64,000 nucleotides of DNA from Rhizobium sp. Leaf262 (lineage in GTDB: Bacteria > Pseudomonadota > Alphaproteobacteria > Rhizobiales > Rhizobiaceae). The notes below the pieces were generated by a model. That model was given only the letters and a program-made list of their open reading frames with translations. It ran no database searches and was not told where the DNA came from. The position numbers and the translations under genes were made by a program. Shown one piece after another: positions 8,088 to 17,295 of the stretch. The DNA lies in assembly GCF_001422245.1 (NCBI RefSeq), contig NZ_LMMM01000004.1, forward strand, positions 62,001 through 126,000. The letters run 5' to 3'. Each line of letters begins with the position of its first letter. Within the stretch, counting starts at the first letter, position 1.

Positions 8088-8524
8088 AGCACATGCCTAT
8101 GCCGATGGAGTACCGCCAGGCGTCGGTGGATTTCGACCGGTTCATGGAAGACCTGAAAGAGGTTTCCATGCTGAGCACATCGCATCAGGCCTACACGATG
8201 TTACAGGCAGTGCTTCAGGTGTTTCGCCGCAGATTGACAGTGCAACAGGCGTTGGACTTTGCGAACGCATTGTCGCCGGTTCTACGCGCTATCTTCGTCA
8301 GCGATTGGGACGTCAGCGAAGAGATGCGTGCATTCGGCTCCGAAACAGAAATGATGATCGAAGTTCGAGCGCTGCGCTACAACCATAATCTCTCGACTGA
8401 TTCCGCCATTCAGGATGTCGGGGAAGCATTGAGGCGTAACGTTGACCCAGAGGCTTTCAATCGAACCCTTTCAAAGTTACCGCAGGAAGCCCGGGCCTTC
8501 TGGAGGGTCCCTGCGCTCTCTTAA
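8084..8524 (+). CDS. DUF2267 family protein
   Basis: 146 residues of the DUF2267 family, a helical domain of unknown function often found near stress genes. Typical is FDRFMEDLKE followed by AYTMLQAVLQVFRRRLT and VSDWD. The ATG at 8084 overlaps the yidD stop (ATGA) and is preceded by AGGGGG, which fixes the start. No signal or membrane segment. It is the last gene before thrS, from which it is separated by 111 bases. Confidence 0.8.
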   Translation: MKHMPMPMEYRQASVDFDRFMEDLKEVSMLSTSHQAYTMLQAVLQVFRRRLTVQQALDFANALSPVLRAIFVSDWDVSEEMRAFGSETEMMIEVRALRYNHNLSTDSAIQDVGEALRRNVDPEAFNRTLSKLPQEARAFWRVPALS

Positions 8525-8635
8525 AATTCTTTACTCAGCGGGGATTCCGCATTATCACCCGCGCGTTCACATTCCGGCGTCAGCCGGTCAACAGCACCAC
8601 CCGCATTCGTTGGCGGGACTGGACAGGAGATTATA

Positions 8636-10648
8636 ATGTCTGAAGCCGTTTCCCTTACATTTCCCGATGGCTCCGTTCGCCAGTATGCCCCCGGCACGAC
8701 TGGACGCGATATTGCCGAATCCATTTCCAAGTCGCTTGCAAAGAAGGCCGTCGCGATTGCGCTGGATGGCACTGTGCGCGACCTTTCCGACACCATCGTC
8801 GATGGCAAGATCGAGATCGTCACCCGTGATGACAAACGCGCGTTGGAACTGATCCGCCACGATGCCGCTCACGTCATGGCCGAAGCCGTGCAGGAACTTT
8901 GGCCCGGCACGCAGGTCACCATCGGTCCCGTCATCGAAAATGGCTTCTATTACGACTTCGCCAAGAACGAGCCCTTCACGCCGGAAGATCTGCCGAAGAT
9001 CGAAAAGAAGATGAAGGAAATCATCGGTCGCTCCAAGCCGTTCACACGCGAAATCTGGTCGCGCGAAAAGGCCAAGGAAGTTTTTGCCGCCAAGGGCGAA
9101 AACTACAAGGTCGAACTCGTGGATGCCATTCCCGAGGGGCAGGACCTCAAGATTTATTATCAGGGTGACTGGTTCGACCTTTGCCGTGGCCCGCATATGG
9201 CCAACACAGGACAGATCGGCACGGCCTTCAAGCTGATGAAGGTCGCCGGCGCCTATTGGCGTGGCGATAGCAACAACCCGATGCTGACCCGCATTTACGG
9301 CACTGCATGGGCCACACAGGAAGAGCTGGATCAGTATCTGCACATTCTGGCCGAAGCCGAGAAGCGCGATCACCGCAAGCTCGGCCGCGAAATGGACCTG
9401 TTCCATTTTCAGGAAGAAGGTCCGGGCGTCGTCTTCTGGCACGGCAAGGGCTGGCGCATGTTCCAGACCTTGACGACCTATATGCGCCGCAACCTTGAAG
9501 GCACTTATCAGGAAGTCAACGCGCCGCAGGTGCTGGACGCTTCGCTGTGGGAAACCTCGGGTCACTGGGGCTGGTATCAGGAAAACATGTTCGCCGTAAA
9601 ATCGGCCTATGCCTTCACCCATCCGAAGGATGAGGAGGCGGACAACCGCGTCTTCGCGCTAAAGCCGATGAACTGCCCCGGCCACGTTCAAATCTTCAAG
9701 CATGGGTTGAAGTCTTACCGCGAACTGCCTGTCCGCCTTGCAGAATTCGGCAATGTGCATCGCTACGAAGCCTCCGGTGCGCTGCACGGCCTGATGCGCG
9801 TTCGCGGCTTTACGCAGGACGACGCGCATGTCTTCTGTACGGAAGAGCAGATGGCGGCGGAGTGCCTGCGCATCAACGACCTCATCCTGTCGGTCTACAA
9901 GGATTTCGGCTTCGAGGAAATCGTCGTTAAGCTCTCTACACGCCCTGAAAAGCGCGTCGGTTCCGACGAGGTCTGGGATCGCGCCGAAAGCGTCATGACG
10001 GATGTTCTGAAATCCATCGAGGCGCAGTCCGAAGGCCGCATCAAAACCGATATTCTGCCGGGCGAGGGTGCGTTCTATGGTCCGAAGTTCGAATACACGC
10101 TGAAAGACGCTATCGGTCGTGAATGGCAGTGCGGCACCACGCAGGTGGACTTCAATCTGCCGGAACGCTTCGGTGCCTTCTACATCGATCAGGCCTCCGA
10201 AAAGCGCCAGCCGGTCATGATCCATCGCGCCATCTGCGGTTCCATGGAGCGTTTCCTCGGCATTCTCATCGAGAACTTCGCCGGTCACATGCCACTCTGG
10301 TTCGCCCCCCTGCAGGTCGTCGTTGCCACAATTACATCGGATGCTGACGATTACGGTCGCGAAGTGGCGGAAGCCCTGCGCGACGCAGGCCTTCTGGTCG
10401 AAACGGACTTCCGCAACGAAAAGATCAATTACAAGGTCCGCGAACACTCGGTCACCAAGGTCCCGGTCATCATCGTCTGCGGCAAGAAAGAAGCCGAAGA
10501 ACGCACCGTCAACATCCGCCGCCTGGGCTCGCAGGCTCAGACATCCTATGCGCTGGATGAAGCGATTGCGAACTTGGTGGATGAGGCAACACCGCCGGAC
10601 GTGAAGCGCAAGCGCGCGGCGAAGGCTGCGAAGGCGAAAGCTGCGTAA
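8636..10648 (+). CDS. thrS: Threonine--tRNA ligase
   Basis: 670 residues, full length. It charges tRNA-Thr. Domains in order are TGS (about 1-62), the SAD editing domain (about 63-240), the class II catalytic core (about 260-550) and the anticodon-binding domain (about 555-650). The zinc ligands correspond to Cys347 (MNCPGH), His398 (DDAHVFC) and His530 (MIHRAICGS). The Ala/Lys-rich tail is an extension. ATG 8636 has AGGAG seven bases before it. No T-box or other leader could be recognised in the 111 bases upstream. A strong terminator follows. Confidence 0.98.
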   Translation: MSEAVSLTFPDGSVRQYAPGTTGRDIAESISKSLAKKAVAIALDGTVRDLSDTIVDGKIEIVTRDDKRALELIRHDAAHVMAEAVQELWPGTQVTIGPVIENGFYYDFAKNEPFTPEDLPKIEKKMKEIIGRSKPFTREIWSREKAKEVFAAKGENYKVELVDAIPEGQDLKIYYQGDWFDLCRGPHMANTGQIGTAFKLMKVAGAYWRGDSNNPMLTRIYGTAWATQEELDQYLHILAEAEKRDHRKLGREMDLFHFQEEGPGVVFWHGKGWRMFQTLTTYMRRNLEGTYQEVNAPQVLDASLWETSGHWGWYQENMFAVKSAYAFTHPKDEEADNRVFALKPMNCPGHVQIFKHGLKSYRELPVRLAEFGNVHRYEASGALHGLMRVRGFTQDDAHVFCTEEQMAAECLRINDLILSVYKDFGFEEIVVKLSTRPEKRVGSDEVWDRAESVMTDVLKSIEAQSEGRIKTDILPGEGAFYGPKFEYTLKDAIGREWQCGTTQVDFNLPERFGAFYIDQASEKRQPVMIHRAICGSMERFLGILIENFAGHMPLWFAPLQVVVATITSDADDYGREVAEALRDAGLLVETDFRNEKINYKVREHSVTKVPVIIVCGKKEAEERTVNIRRLGSQAQTSYALDEAIANLVDEATPPDVKRKRAAKAAKAKAA

Positions 10649-10683
10649 CGTCTACCGCCAGTCTCGGAATCGATATGCCAATC

Positions 10684-10719
10684 AATCACCCTCGGAACGC
10701 ATCCGGGGGTGATTTTTTT
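10684..10719 (+). terminator. Rho-independent terminator of thrS
   Basis: Stem formed by AATCACCCTCGGA and TCCGGGGGTGATT around a five-base loop, followed by seven T at 10712-10719. It lies 36 bases after the thrS stop and isolates the toxin-antitoxin genes from thrS. Confidence 0.9.
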
Positions 10720-10773
10720 ATAGTTCCTGAGGTTTATTTGTATTACAGTGAAATACAGTTTCAGGAGGATTGA

Positions 10774-11034
10774 ATGACAAAGCAAGCTCTTTCCAATCCC
10801 ATTACCCTACGCATTCCGCAGGAAGTTTTGGCGGAAATTGAAGCCATCGCCGAAACGACTGAACGGTCTCGCAGCTGGATCATCGTCCGCGCACTCAAGA
10901 CATATCTGCTGAACGAAGGTGCCGACATTCTCGCGGTGCGGAAGGGGCGGCAGGAGATCGACGATGGAGATTACGAAAACGTCGATGACGTCATCGCTGA
11001 TCTGAAAAGAGTGTCGTCCGAAAAGGCTGCCTGA
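10774..11034 (+). CDS. Antitoxin, ribbon-helix-helix (CopG/ParD type)
   Basis: 86 residues. The N-terminal 45 residues form a ribbon-helix-helix domain (ITLRIPQEVLAEIEAIAETTERSRSWIIVRAL). Such proteins bind their own promoter and neutralise a partner toxin through the C-terminal part. ATG 10774 has AGGAGG seven bases upstream. Its stop overlaps the start of the next gene in an ATGA, the normal arrangement of antitoxin before toxin. The family is clear; calling it ParD rather than another RHH antitoxin is inference from the partner. Confidence 0.88.
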   Translation: MTKQALSNPITLRIPQEVLAEIEAIAETTERSRSWIIVRALKTYLLNEGADILAVRKGRQEIDDGDYENVDDVIADLKRVSSEKAA

Positions 11035-11345
11035 TGCGCGTCATTATTTCGCGTTCGGCAGCGACATATCTGCGAAACGAAGTTCAGTATCTAAAAAGCA
11101 GAAGTCCTGCTGCTGCAGTGCGTTTTACGAACGCCTTCATCGATGCAAGGAGCAATCTGGAAACCTTTCCAGACATAGGCAAGGAAAGCGAAGAGCTTAA
11201 CGTTCCTAGATACAAGACGTGGGTGTTCGGTGACTATCTGATGGACTACGTGCGAAAAGCCGATGTCATTGAGATTGTCGCAATAAGGCATGGTCGGATG
11301 AGACCTCTCACGCCCACACAGGAGCCGGACGAAGATTTCGAATGA
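11034..11345 (+). CDS. RelE/ParE superfamily toxin
   Basis: 103 residues with the compact RelE/ParE fold: an N-terminal strand VIISRSAATYL, a helical pair ending LETFPDIGKES, then YLMDYVRKADVIEIVAIRHGRMRP. The IVAIRHGR ending is typical of ParE/plasmid stabilisation toxins, some of which target DNA gyrase. RelE catalytic residues cannot be assigned from the sequence by eye. Its ATG overlaps the antitoxin stop. It is the downstream member of a chromosomal two-gene cassette just after thrS. Activity is inferred. Confidence 0.87.
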   Translation: MRVIISRSAATYLRNEVQYLKSRSPAAAVRFTNAFIDARSNLETFPDIGKESEELNVPRYKTWVFGDYLMDYVRKADVIEIVAIRHGRMRPLTPTQEPDEDFE

Positions 11346-11356
11346 TGTGACGGGCG

Positions 11357-12352
11357 TCACTCAAAATCCCCGGTCGCATCCTCCGGAGCCTGATCTTTCA
11401 TCAGCACTTCAACATCCGAATCCTGGCCGCCAGCAACTTTGAAGTTGCGCTGATAGACCTTTTCCTTGTTGCGGGCGATGGCTGTGTATTCGCCATCTGC
11501 AAGAACCATGGTCGAAAAGGCGCTGACGCTTTCGTTGACGATGTCACCGGAGCCGGTCAGCACTGACCAGGCCGTGTCGGCAATGGCTTCGCCGCCATGT
11601 TCGGAGACGAGTTTGAGCGTGACCTGCGCTGCATGGTGCTGCAGCGTAGCTTCCGTCAGTTTGCCCGCTTCCACCTGAATATCGGCGCGCACGACGGCGT
11701 TGATGCCACCATATTCCGATACGACATGGTAGGTGCCCGCATTGAGGCGGATCACGGTATTCGGTTTGACATCGGACATCACCAGACGGCGCTCGCCATC
11801 TTCCTGTGTGTCGGACGAGTAGACGGAAAATTTCAACTGGTTGGGCGAAATACGCTTGTCCGTGCCAGCCACGGCGTTCAGCACGAAACCGCCGGCATCG
11901 AGGATCAGCACCTGCTTGTCGATCTTGCCGCTTTCGGGAACATTGAGTTTTTTGGTGACGCCCGCGCGACCGAAGGAAACGTTGACGAAATAGTCACCTG
12001 GCGACAGGTGAAACTCGGCAGAGCCGCCGTCGGAACTGGCCAGCATCGGCAGTTTTCCGTCCGGACCGGGAATGGGGCTGAACACGCGCCATGCAAGCCC
12101 TTCCATCATCGGCTGGCCGTCACTGGTCAGCTTGGCTTCCATGACGATGTCGCGGGAGGTAGTTTTTTCGGCGCCGGGCGCAGCGGGTGCGGTGAATGCG
12201 TTCAGCTTTGGCATTTTTTGCGTGCCGCCAAGCTGCTTGAAATCTTTGAAGGCGTCCTGAGAAAAAGCGATGCCGTATGGAAGAGCGATCGAAACGAGCG
12301 CCACACACAGGCCAGTCGCAATTTTGATGGACGTCATTTCTTTTAACCGCAT
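11357..12352 (-). CDS. Exported protein of unknown function
   Basis: 331 residues with a signal peptide (hydrophobic residues 11-29, likely cleavage after GIAFSQ). I do not recognise a named family. After a Pro/Ala-rich segment (about 45-65) the chain is made of repeating beta-rich units with recurring motifs LSPGDYFVNVSFG, LNAGTYHVVSEYG and LADGEYTAIARN. Such G-x-Y phrases are common in carboxypeptidase-regulatory-like or prealbumin-like beta-sandwich domains, and here are about 90-110 residues apart. It is therefore probably a periplasmic beta-sandwich protein. ATG at 12337 is an alternative start. It is convergent with the toxin gene, 11 bases apart. Confidence 0.7.
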   Translation of the reverse strand: MRLKEMTSIKIATGLCVALVSIALPYGIAFSQDAFKDFKQLGGTQKMPKLNAFTAPAAPGAEKTTSRDIVMEAKLTSDGQPMMEGLAWRVFSPIPGPDGKLPMLASSDGGSAEFHLSPGDYFVNVSFGRAGVTKKLNVPESGKIDKQVLILDAGGFVLNAVAGTDKRISPNQLKFSVYSSDTQEDGERRLVMSDVKPNTVIRLNAGTYHVVSEYGGINAVVRADIQVEAGKLTEATLQHHAAQVTLKLVSEHGGEAIADTAWSVLTGSGDIVNESVSAFSTMVLADGEYTAIARNKEKVYQRNFKVAGGQDSDVEVLMKDQAPEDATGDFE

Positions 12353-12446
12353 TGACTTCTTGTTTTTCTAGGACCACTTCAAACCCAGCGCGATGGCTAT
12401 TTCAAGGCCCTTAATTTCATATGTACGACAATGGAACGGTTATGTC

Positions 12447-13028
12447 ATGAAAGACGATACGAAGCTCATCGATTATCTCAATATTCGCCGCTCGACCCCT
12501 GCTTTGCAGCTCACGGAACCGGGTCCCGACACGGCGCAGCTCGAGGACATCCTGCGACTGACGGTGCGCGTGCCGGACCATGGAAAGATCGCTCCATGGC
12601 GTTTCATCGTTTATCGCGGCGACGAGCGCAAGCGCCTGGGAGAGGCGGGGCTTCAGCGCGCGCTCGAAAAAACGCGTGGCCTCGGACCGGACCAGCAGGA
12701 CGTGGAACGCACCCGCTTTACGCGCGCTCCCGTCGTTATTGCGGTCGTCTCGACAGCGGCGCCGCACGTCAAGATACCGGAATGGGAGCAGGTTATGTCT
12801 GCCGGTGCCGTCTGCCTCAACCTGCTCATGGCGGCCAATGCCCATGGTTTTGCGGCCAACTGGCTGACAGAATGGGTGGCCTATGACGAAGCATTCGCAC
12901 CTGAGCTCGGCATCGGTTCAGGCGAAAAGGTTGCGGGCTTTATCTATATCGGATCCACCACGTTCCCGGCCGTCGAGCGTCCGCGCCCTGACCTTGCCGA
13001 TGTTGTCACCTGGGTTGGTGCCGCCTGA
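12447..13028 (+). CDS. Nitroreductase family protein
   Basis: 193 residues of the FMN-dependent nitroreductase fold (YdjA-like). Signatures are the opening [21 protein letters not shown] for FMN binding, and the middle segment [24 protein letters not shown]. These enzymes reduce nitro groups, quinones or enones with NAD(P)H; the physiological substrate is unknown. ATG 12447 has GGAACGG eight bases upstream. Its stop overlaps the start of the flavin reductase gene (TGATG), so the two are coupled. Confidence 0.88.
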   Translation: MKDDTKLIDYLNIRRSTPALQLTEPGPDTAQLEDILRLTVRVPDHGKIAPWRFIVYRGDERKRLGEAGLQRALEKTRGLGPDQQDVERTRFTRAPVVIAVVSTAAPHVKIPEWEQVMSAGAVCLNLLMAANAHGFAANWLTEWVAYDEAFAPELGIGSGEKVAGFIYIGSTTFPAVERPRPDLADVVTWVGAA

Positions 13029-13636
13029 TGTTTTACGCAACCGACACAAATCGCCACGGTCTTGCGCATGATCCTTTCAAGGCCATTGTCGCGCCGCGGC
13101 CGATTGGCTGGATCGGTTCGAAAGGGGCGGACGGGATATTCAATCTCGCGCCCTATTCATTCTTCAACGCCGTGTCGGACACGCCGAAACTCGTCATGTT
13201 CGCGTCCAGCGGCCACAAGCACAGCGTGACCAACGTCGAACACAGCGGTGTCTTTACCGCAAGCCTCGTCAGCAGACACCTTGTCGAGCAGATGAATGCA
13301 TCATCTGCGCCTGTTGCCCATGAGGTCGACGAATTCGATCTCGCGGGACTGACCGCCAAGGCAGGCGAGCTGGTCGATGCACCCTATGTGGCAGAGGCCT
13401 ATGCTGCGCTTGAATGCCGGGTGACGCAGATCATCCGGCCGATCGGCGTGGACGGCGCAGAAGCGGAAACATGGGTGGTGTTCGGACAGGTTGTCGGCAT
13501 CCACCTCGATGAAGCGGTCATAGAGGACGGGCGTATCGATATGGCGCGGGCACGCCCCATTGCCCGCATGGGTTACCGCGATTACTGTGATGGTGGAACG
13601 GATGTCTTCCAACTGACCCGCCCGGGCCAACGCTAA
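13028..13636 (+). CDS. Flavin reductase-like domain protein
   Basis: 202 residues of the flavin reductase/flavoredoxin family, which binds FMN in a split beta-barrel. The typical beginning is IVAPRPIGWIGSKG, then NLAPYSFFNAVSDTP and FTASLVSRHLVEQMN. It may deliver reduced flavin to a partner or act as an FMN-binding redox protein. The ATG overlaps the stop of the nitroreductase gene; coupling of two flavin proteins suggests a shared reductive task, but the substrate cannot be inferred. Confidence 0.88.
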   Translation: MFYATDTNRHGLAHDPFKAIVAPRPIGWIGSKGADGIFNLAPYSFFNAVSDTPKLVMFASSGHKHSVTNVEHSGVFTASLVSRHLVEQMNASSAPVAHEVDEFDLAGLTAKAGELVDAPYVAEAYAALECRVTQIIRPIGVDGAEAETWVVFGQVVGIHLDEAVIEDGRIDMARARPIARMGYRDYCDGGTDVFQLTRPGQR

Positions 13637-13776
13637 AAGCTCGGCACCTGCAGGTTAATGAATATGGTGAACCAAACGTAAACCTTTTGTCCCTAGGTTC
13701 CGTTGGGAAGGCAGGATCGGGTTCATTGCGAATCGACCTGCCGGAACAGTCGGTATGTCTGTTGTTGGGGCGCAGG

Positions 13777-14913
13777 GTGATCGTACAAGCATTTCTTCGT
13801 TGGTCGGAAAAGGCGGGCGCTGGCGACAGGTCCAAGGCGGCAACAGCGCTCGCGCAAGCCTATGTGCAGTCCACTCTGCCGCAGGACCGGCAAGACAGCG
13901 CCTACGACGCCATGACATTTCTGTTGGACGATCCATCGCCAAAGGTGCGACTGGCACTGGCCGAAACGCTGGCGCATTCGCCTCTCGCACCACGCCCGAT
14001 CATTTTTGCGCTGGCGGAAGATCAGCCGGATATCGCCTGCACCGTCATCATTCATTCGCCTGTCCTGCGCGAGACAGATCTGGTCGATCTCGTCGGAAAT
14101 GGTGCGGCGATCACCCGGGCCATTATCGCTGCGCGTCCGCGTCTGGATGCGGGTGCCTGCGCGGCGCTGGCCGAGATAGGCGACATCCTCGAACTCTCGA
14201 TCCTGCTTGAAAATGCCAGTGCCCGCATTACGCCCTTCACACTGCGTCGCATCGCCGAACGTCATGCGCAACACGCAGAAATTCGCGATCTGCTGCTGGA
14301 GCGCGACGATCTCCCGGCAGATGTTCGCTACGCGATCGTCGGGCATGTCGGTGCAGCACTGGCGGCTTCCAGCCTTGTCTGCCATGCCATGCAGCCTGCA
14401 AGGCTCAGCGCCGTCATCCGTGATGCATCCGATGCGGCAACGGTTTTGATCGCTGGCGACGTCAGCGGCGAGGCTTTGCCTTTGCTTGCCGAACATCTGC
14501 GTGCCAATGGTGACCTTACGCCAGCTTTTCTGATGAACGTTCTATGCTCAGGAAAACTGGCCTTTTTCGCACAGGCCATGTCCAACCTGTCTGGGCTGGA
14601 AGAACGGCAGGTTCGCTCTATTCTCGTTACAGGTCGCCATCACGCCATGAAGGCGCTGTTCCAGTCCACCGGGCTTTTTGGCCCCGTGCTGGACATTTTC
14701 ATGGAGGCGACATTGCTGTGGCGCGAGGTGGCGAACGTGCCCTACGCCAACCCGGTCGCAGAACTGTCCTCCGGCCTGCTTGCAAAGTTCTCTGACAAGG
14801 CGGGTGATGCCACCATGCGCGAACTCATGCATATGGTCGAAAAAATGCAGATGGCGCAGCAGCGCGATAGGGCGCGCTCGCTGACGACAACACTGGTTGC
14901 GCAGGCCGCCTGA
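13777..14913 (+). CDS. DUF2336 family protein
   Basis: 378 residues. An all-helical protein with HEAT-like repetition, recognised as the DUF2336 family found mainly in alphaproteobacteria. Telling segments are LLDDPSPKVRLALAETLAHS near the N-terminus and ILVTGRHHAMKALFQSTGL near the C-terminus. Function unknown. I chose GTG 13777, giving MIVQAFLRW, because related proteins begin this way and a GGGGCGCAGG stretch precedes it. A frame extension to a TTG at 13687 is open but unlikely. It converges with the next gene with a one-base gap. Confidence 0.75.
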   Translation: MIVQAFLRWSEKAGAGDRSKAATALAQAYVQSTLPQDRQDSAYDAMTFLLDDPSPKVRLALAETLAHSPLAPRPIIFALAEDQPDIACTVIIHSPVLRETDLVDLVGNGAAITRAIIAARPRLDAGACAALAEIGDILELSILLENASARITPFTLRRIAERHAQHAEIRDLLLERDDLPADVRYAIVGHVGAALAASSLVCHAMQPARLSAVIRDASDAATVLIAGDVSGEALPLLAEHLRANGDLTPAFLMNVLCSGKLAFFAQAMSNLSGLEERQVRSILVTGRHHAMKALFQSTGLFGPVLDIFMEATLLWREVANVPYANPVAELSSGLLAKFSDKAGDATMRELMHMVEKMQMAQQRDRARSLTTTLVAQAA

Positions 14914-14914
14914 G

Positions 14915-15325
14915 CTAGTTCGACAGCCGACGGGCAATCCAGGAATAGCTCTCTTCCACCATTCGCACCGGCTTGCCCAGAACTTCCTTCACACCTTCGG
15001 TGGAAGGCAGGATGCGGCGCACGCGGGTAATCGCTTTCTGCGTCAATGTCTGCTCCTCCTGAGGGGCGAGGCCCGGTGCAGCAGCGGACGCATCCGGGGT
15101 CTGAGCTTCCGTCCCGGCGGTCTCGCTTTTCGGTTCTTCCGGTGTCTGGCAAACGGCCACGATCACTGGATAACTGGCATTTGCGAACTGACCCAGATTT
15201 TTCTCCGAATCGGCATCGCACAGTTCGATGCTCGTCCAGCGCTGCTGCAGCGTCGCGATGTGCTGGCAATCGGTGGCGCTGTCGTCACAGCCCAGAATAG
15301 TCATTAAAACAAGCGCTGTTCTCAT
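14915..15325 (-). CDS. Conserved hypothetical protein, small, secreted or membrane-linked
   Basis: 136 residues. The N-terminus MRTALVLMTILGCDDSATDC starts with a short hydrophobic stretch ending in a cysteine, but it is too short for a clear signal peptide or lipobox. Residues 20-60 contain three more cysteines (CQH, ELCDAD, AVCQT). Residues 65-95 are Glu/Pro/Ala-rich and likely disordered, and the tail (ITRVRRILPSTEGVKEVLG) is basic and helical. I recall similar proteins in Rhizobiaceae without a function. The stop is one base from that of the DUF2336 gene. Confidence 0.6.
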   Translation of the reverse strand: MRTALVLMTILGCDDSATDCQHIATLQQRWTSIELCDADSEKNLGQFANASYPVIVAVCQTPEEPKSETAGTEAQTPDASAAAPGLAPQEEQTLTQKAITRVRRILPSTEGVKEVLGKPVRMVEESYSWIARRLSN

Positions 15326-15439
15326 CGTCGCTCTGTTGCCTCTGAAAGGGAATTTGTCTTACACACTAGATCATCTCGCTCAATTGTAGTCTTTCTGCGA
15401 CGCGAACATCACGCGCGTCAGATAATCATGGGAACCAGT

Positions 15440-15895
15440 ATGCCAGTCGAAATCAAGCTCGAACCGCCGCGCCAGCCTGAGGTGCTGCGCCTCATGGAGA
15501 TGTCGAATGCCTATATGGCGTCGCTGTATCCTGCGGAAAGCAACCACATGGTCGACATCGATGCGCTGGAAAAGCCGACAGTTTCCTTCTTCGTGGCGCG
15601 TCATGATGGAGCGATCGTCGGCTGCTGCGCTCTGGTAGAAGCGGGCGATGGCACCGCCGAGATCAAGCGGATGTTTGTCGATCCCTCTGCGCGCGGTTTG
15701 CGAATCGGTCAGATGATGATGGACGCACTGATTGCGCGCGGGCAGGGCCTCGGCCTCTTGGCCATCAGGCTGGAGACCGGAATCAGCCAGCCTGAAGCGA
15801 TCGGGCTTTACCGCAAGGCGGGCTTTGCCGAAATCGAACCGTTCGAGCCTTACAAGCTCGATCCTCTCAGCATGTTTATGGAACTGAAGCTCTAA
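15440..15895 (+). CDS. GNAT family N-acetyltransferase
   Basis: 151 residues of the GNAT fold. The acetyl-CoA-binding motif A is visible as KRMFVDPSARGLRIGQMMMDAL (the R/Q-x-x-G-x-G/A loop being RGLRIG), followed by motif B-like EAIGLYRKAGFAEIE. The acceptor substrate is unknown. ATG 15440 is preceded by GGGAACC; ATG 15428 adds four residues but lacks a ribosome site. Its stop overlaps by four bases with the stop of the convergent AI-2E family gene. Confidence 0.85.
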   Translation: MPVEIKLEPPRQPEVLRLMEMSNAYMASLYPAESNHMVDIDALEKPTVSFFVARHDGAIVGCCALVEAGDGTAEIKRMFVDPSARGLRIGQMMMDALIARGQGLGLLAIRLETGISQPEAIGLYRKAGFAEIEPFEPYKLDPLSMFMELKL

Positions 15896-17085
15896 GACGC
15901 CGTCTTTCTCAGCGGCGGCGGCGCCTCGATGTCAGCCTCCGCCTCGATGGTCTCGCCTTCGATTGTCGAAATTTCGACTTCACGAACCCATTCGCGCCAG
16001 ACGGCAACCAACAGGGCCATCAGAACGGGACCGATGAACAGGCCGAGGAAACCCATGGTTTTCACGCCGCCAACCAGTCCGAAGAATGTCGGCAGGAAGG
16101 GTAGCTTTATCGGTCCGCCGACGAGACGAGGGCGGATGGTCTTGTCGACGATGAAGAGCTCGATTGAGCCCCACGCAAACAGACCGACGCCGGCTGCGAC
16201 AGAGCCGCTGGCCACCAGATAGACGGACACCAGCGTGAACGACAAGGGTGCGCCGCCCGGGATAAGCGCCATGACGCCTGTGAGAACGCCGAGCGTCACA
16301 GGGGAGGGTACGCCTGCGATCCAGTATGCGACGCCCAGAATGATGCCTTCGCCGATGGCGATCAGCGTCATGCCTGTGACCGTTGAACTGATGGTGGCGG
16401 GTACGACGCGGGAAATCCGCTCCCAGCGGGTTGGCAAAATACGCTCGCCCACGAGGTCGATCTGCCGGGCAAACGAAACGCCGTTGCGATAGACGAAAAA
16501 CAGCGCAATCAACATGAAGAGCAGGGTCAGGATCAGGTGGAAAGCACCGTTTCCTGCCGCCACGATGGCGCGGTAGATATTGCCGATATTGGCGCCGCTG
16601 ACGAGCTGAATGACTTCGCCGATGGCACCGGGCGTGCCGATATAGCGGATCCATTGTTCGCTGATCCACGGGCCGACGCCTGGCAGGGCAGCGATCCAGT
16701 CCGGCACCGGTGCGCCCACCTTGTTGACCTCTACGGCCCAGCCGAACCACTCGCGAATCTCGCTTGCGGTATAGGAAGCTGCGATGAAAATCGGGACGAT
16801 GAGAAAAGCGATGATGAGCAGAAGTGCGACCGTTGCGCCCACGGAATTGTTGCCGCCGACGCGGCGCAGCAATTCACGATAGACCGGCCAGCTTGCAAAA
16901 CCGATGACGAGCGCTGCCAGAACCGGCACGAGAAAGCCGTGGAAGAAGTAGATGCCGGCGGCAACGATCAGTACCAGAAGCCAGCGGGCAGCAGAGATAG
17001 GTGGCACCAGCGCGGTGCGTCCGTGGGAGGCGGGACCAAGCCATCTTGGTTCGCTGGTTTTCCTGTGATTGTCTGTGTTGCTCAA
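15892..17085 (-). CDS. AI-2E family transporter (UPF0118/PerM-like)
   Basis: 397 residues with about eight membrane segments, organised as in the AI-2E exporter/PerM family: two hydrophobic helices near residues 35-62, one at 85-105, a long extracytoplasmic loop (about 110-175), then a cluster of helices to residue 365. Conserved phrases are ALIPGGAPLSFTLVS and GFLGLFIGPVLMALL. Members include a quorum-signal exporter and Na+/H+ antiporters, so the substrate is open. The acidic tail (about 370-397) is variable. It is divergent from the ABC exporter across a 210-base AT-rich region that must hold both promoters. Confidence 0.87.
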   Translation of the reverse strand: MSNTDNHRKTSEPRWLGPASHGRTALVPPISAARWLLVLIVAAGIYFFHGFLVPVLAALVIGFASWPVYRELLRRVGGNNSVGATVALLLIIAFLIVPIFIAASYTASEIREWFGWAVEVNKVGAPVPDWIAALPGVGPWISEQWIRYIGTPGAIGEVIQLVSGANIGNIYRAIVAAGNGAFHLILTLLFMLIALFFVYRNGVSFARQIDLVGERILPTRWERISRVVPATISSTVTGMTLIAIGEGIILGVAYWIAGVPSPVTLGVLTGVMALIPGGAPLSFTLVSVYLVASGSVAAGVGLFAWGSIELFIVDKTIRPRLVGGPIKLPFLPTFFGLVGGVKTMGFLGLFIGPVLMALLVAVWREWVREVEISTIEGETIEAEADIEAPPPLRKTAS

Positions 17086-17295
17086 CCGCGTCTCTTTCGC
17101 ATTCCCCGAATATATTGCACTCTGCCATTATTTGACGGGCAGTTCACATCATATTCCATCAGCATTTCGTTTTTATATTGTCCTTCGCTTTTATTGCACG
17201 AATTTGGTAAAAATAACGCAACGTGCCTTGGCCTCCGGAAACAAATATGAGAGTTGAGTTCAAATTTTTGAGGTCTGCGGCCAAGCCGTGCCGTG

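Noticed and set aside
8525-8635. T-box or other riboswitch before thrS
   Set aside because: No T-box sequence, specifier hairpin or terminator/antiterminator could be seen, and T-boxes are not expected in this group.
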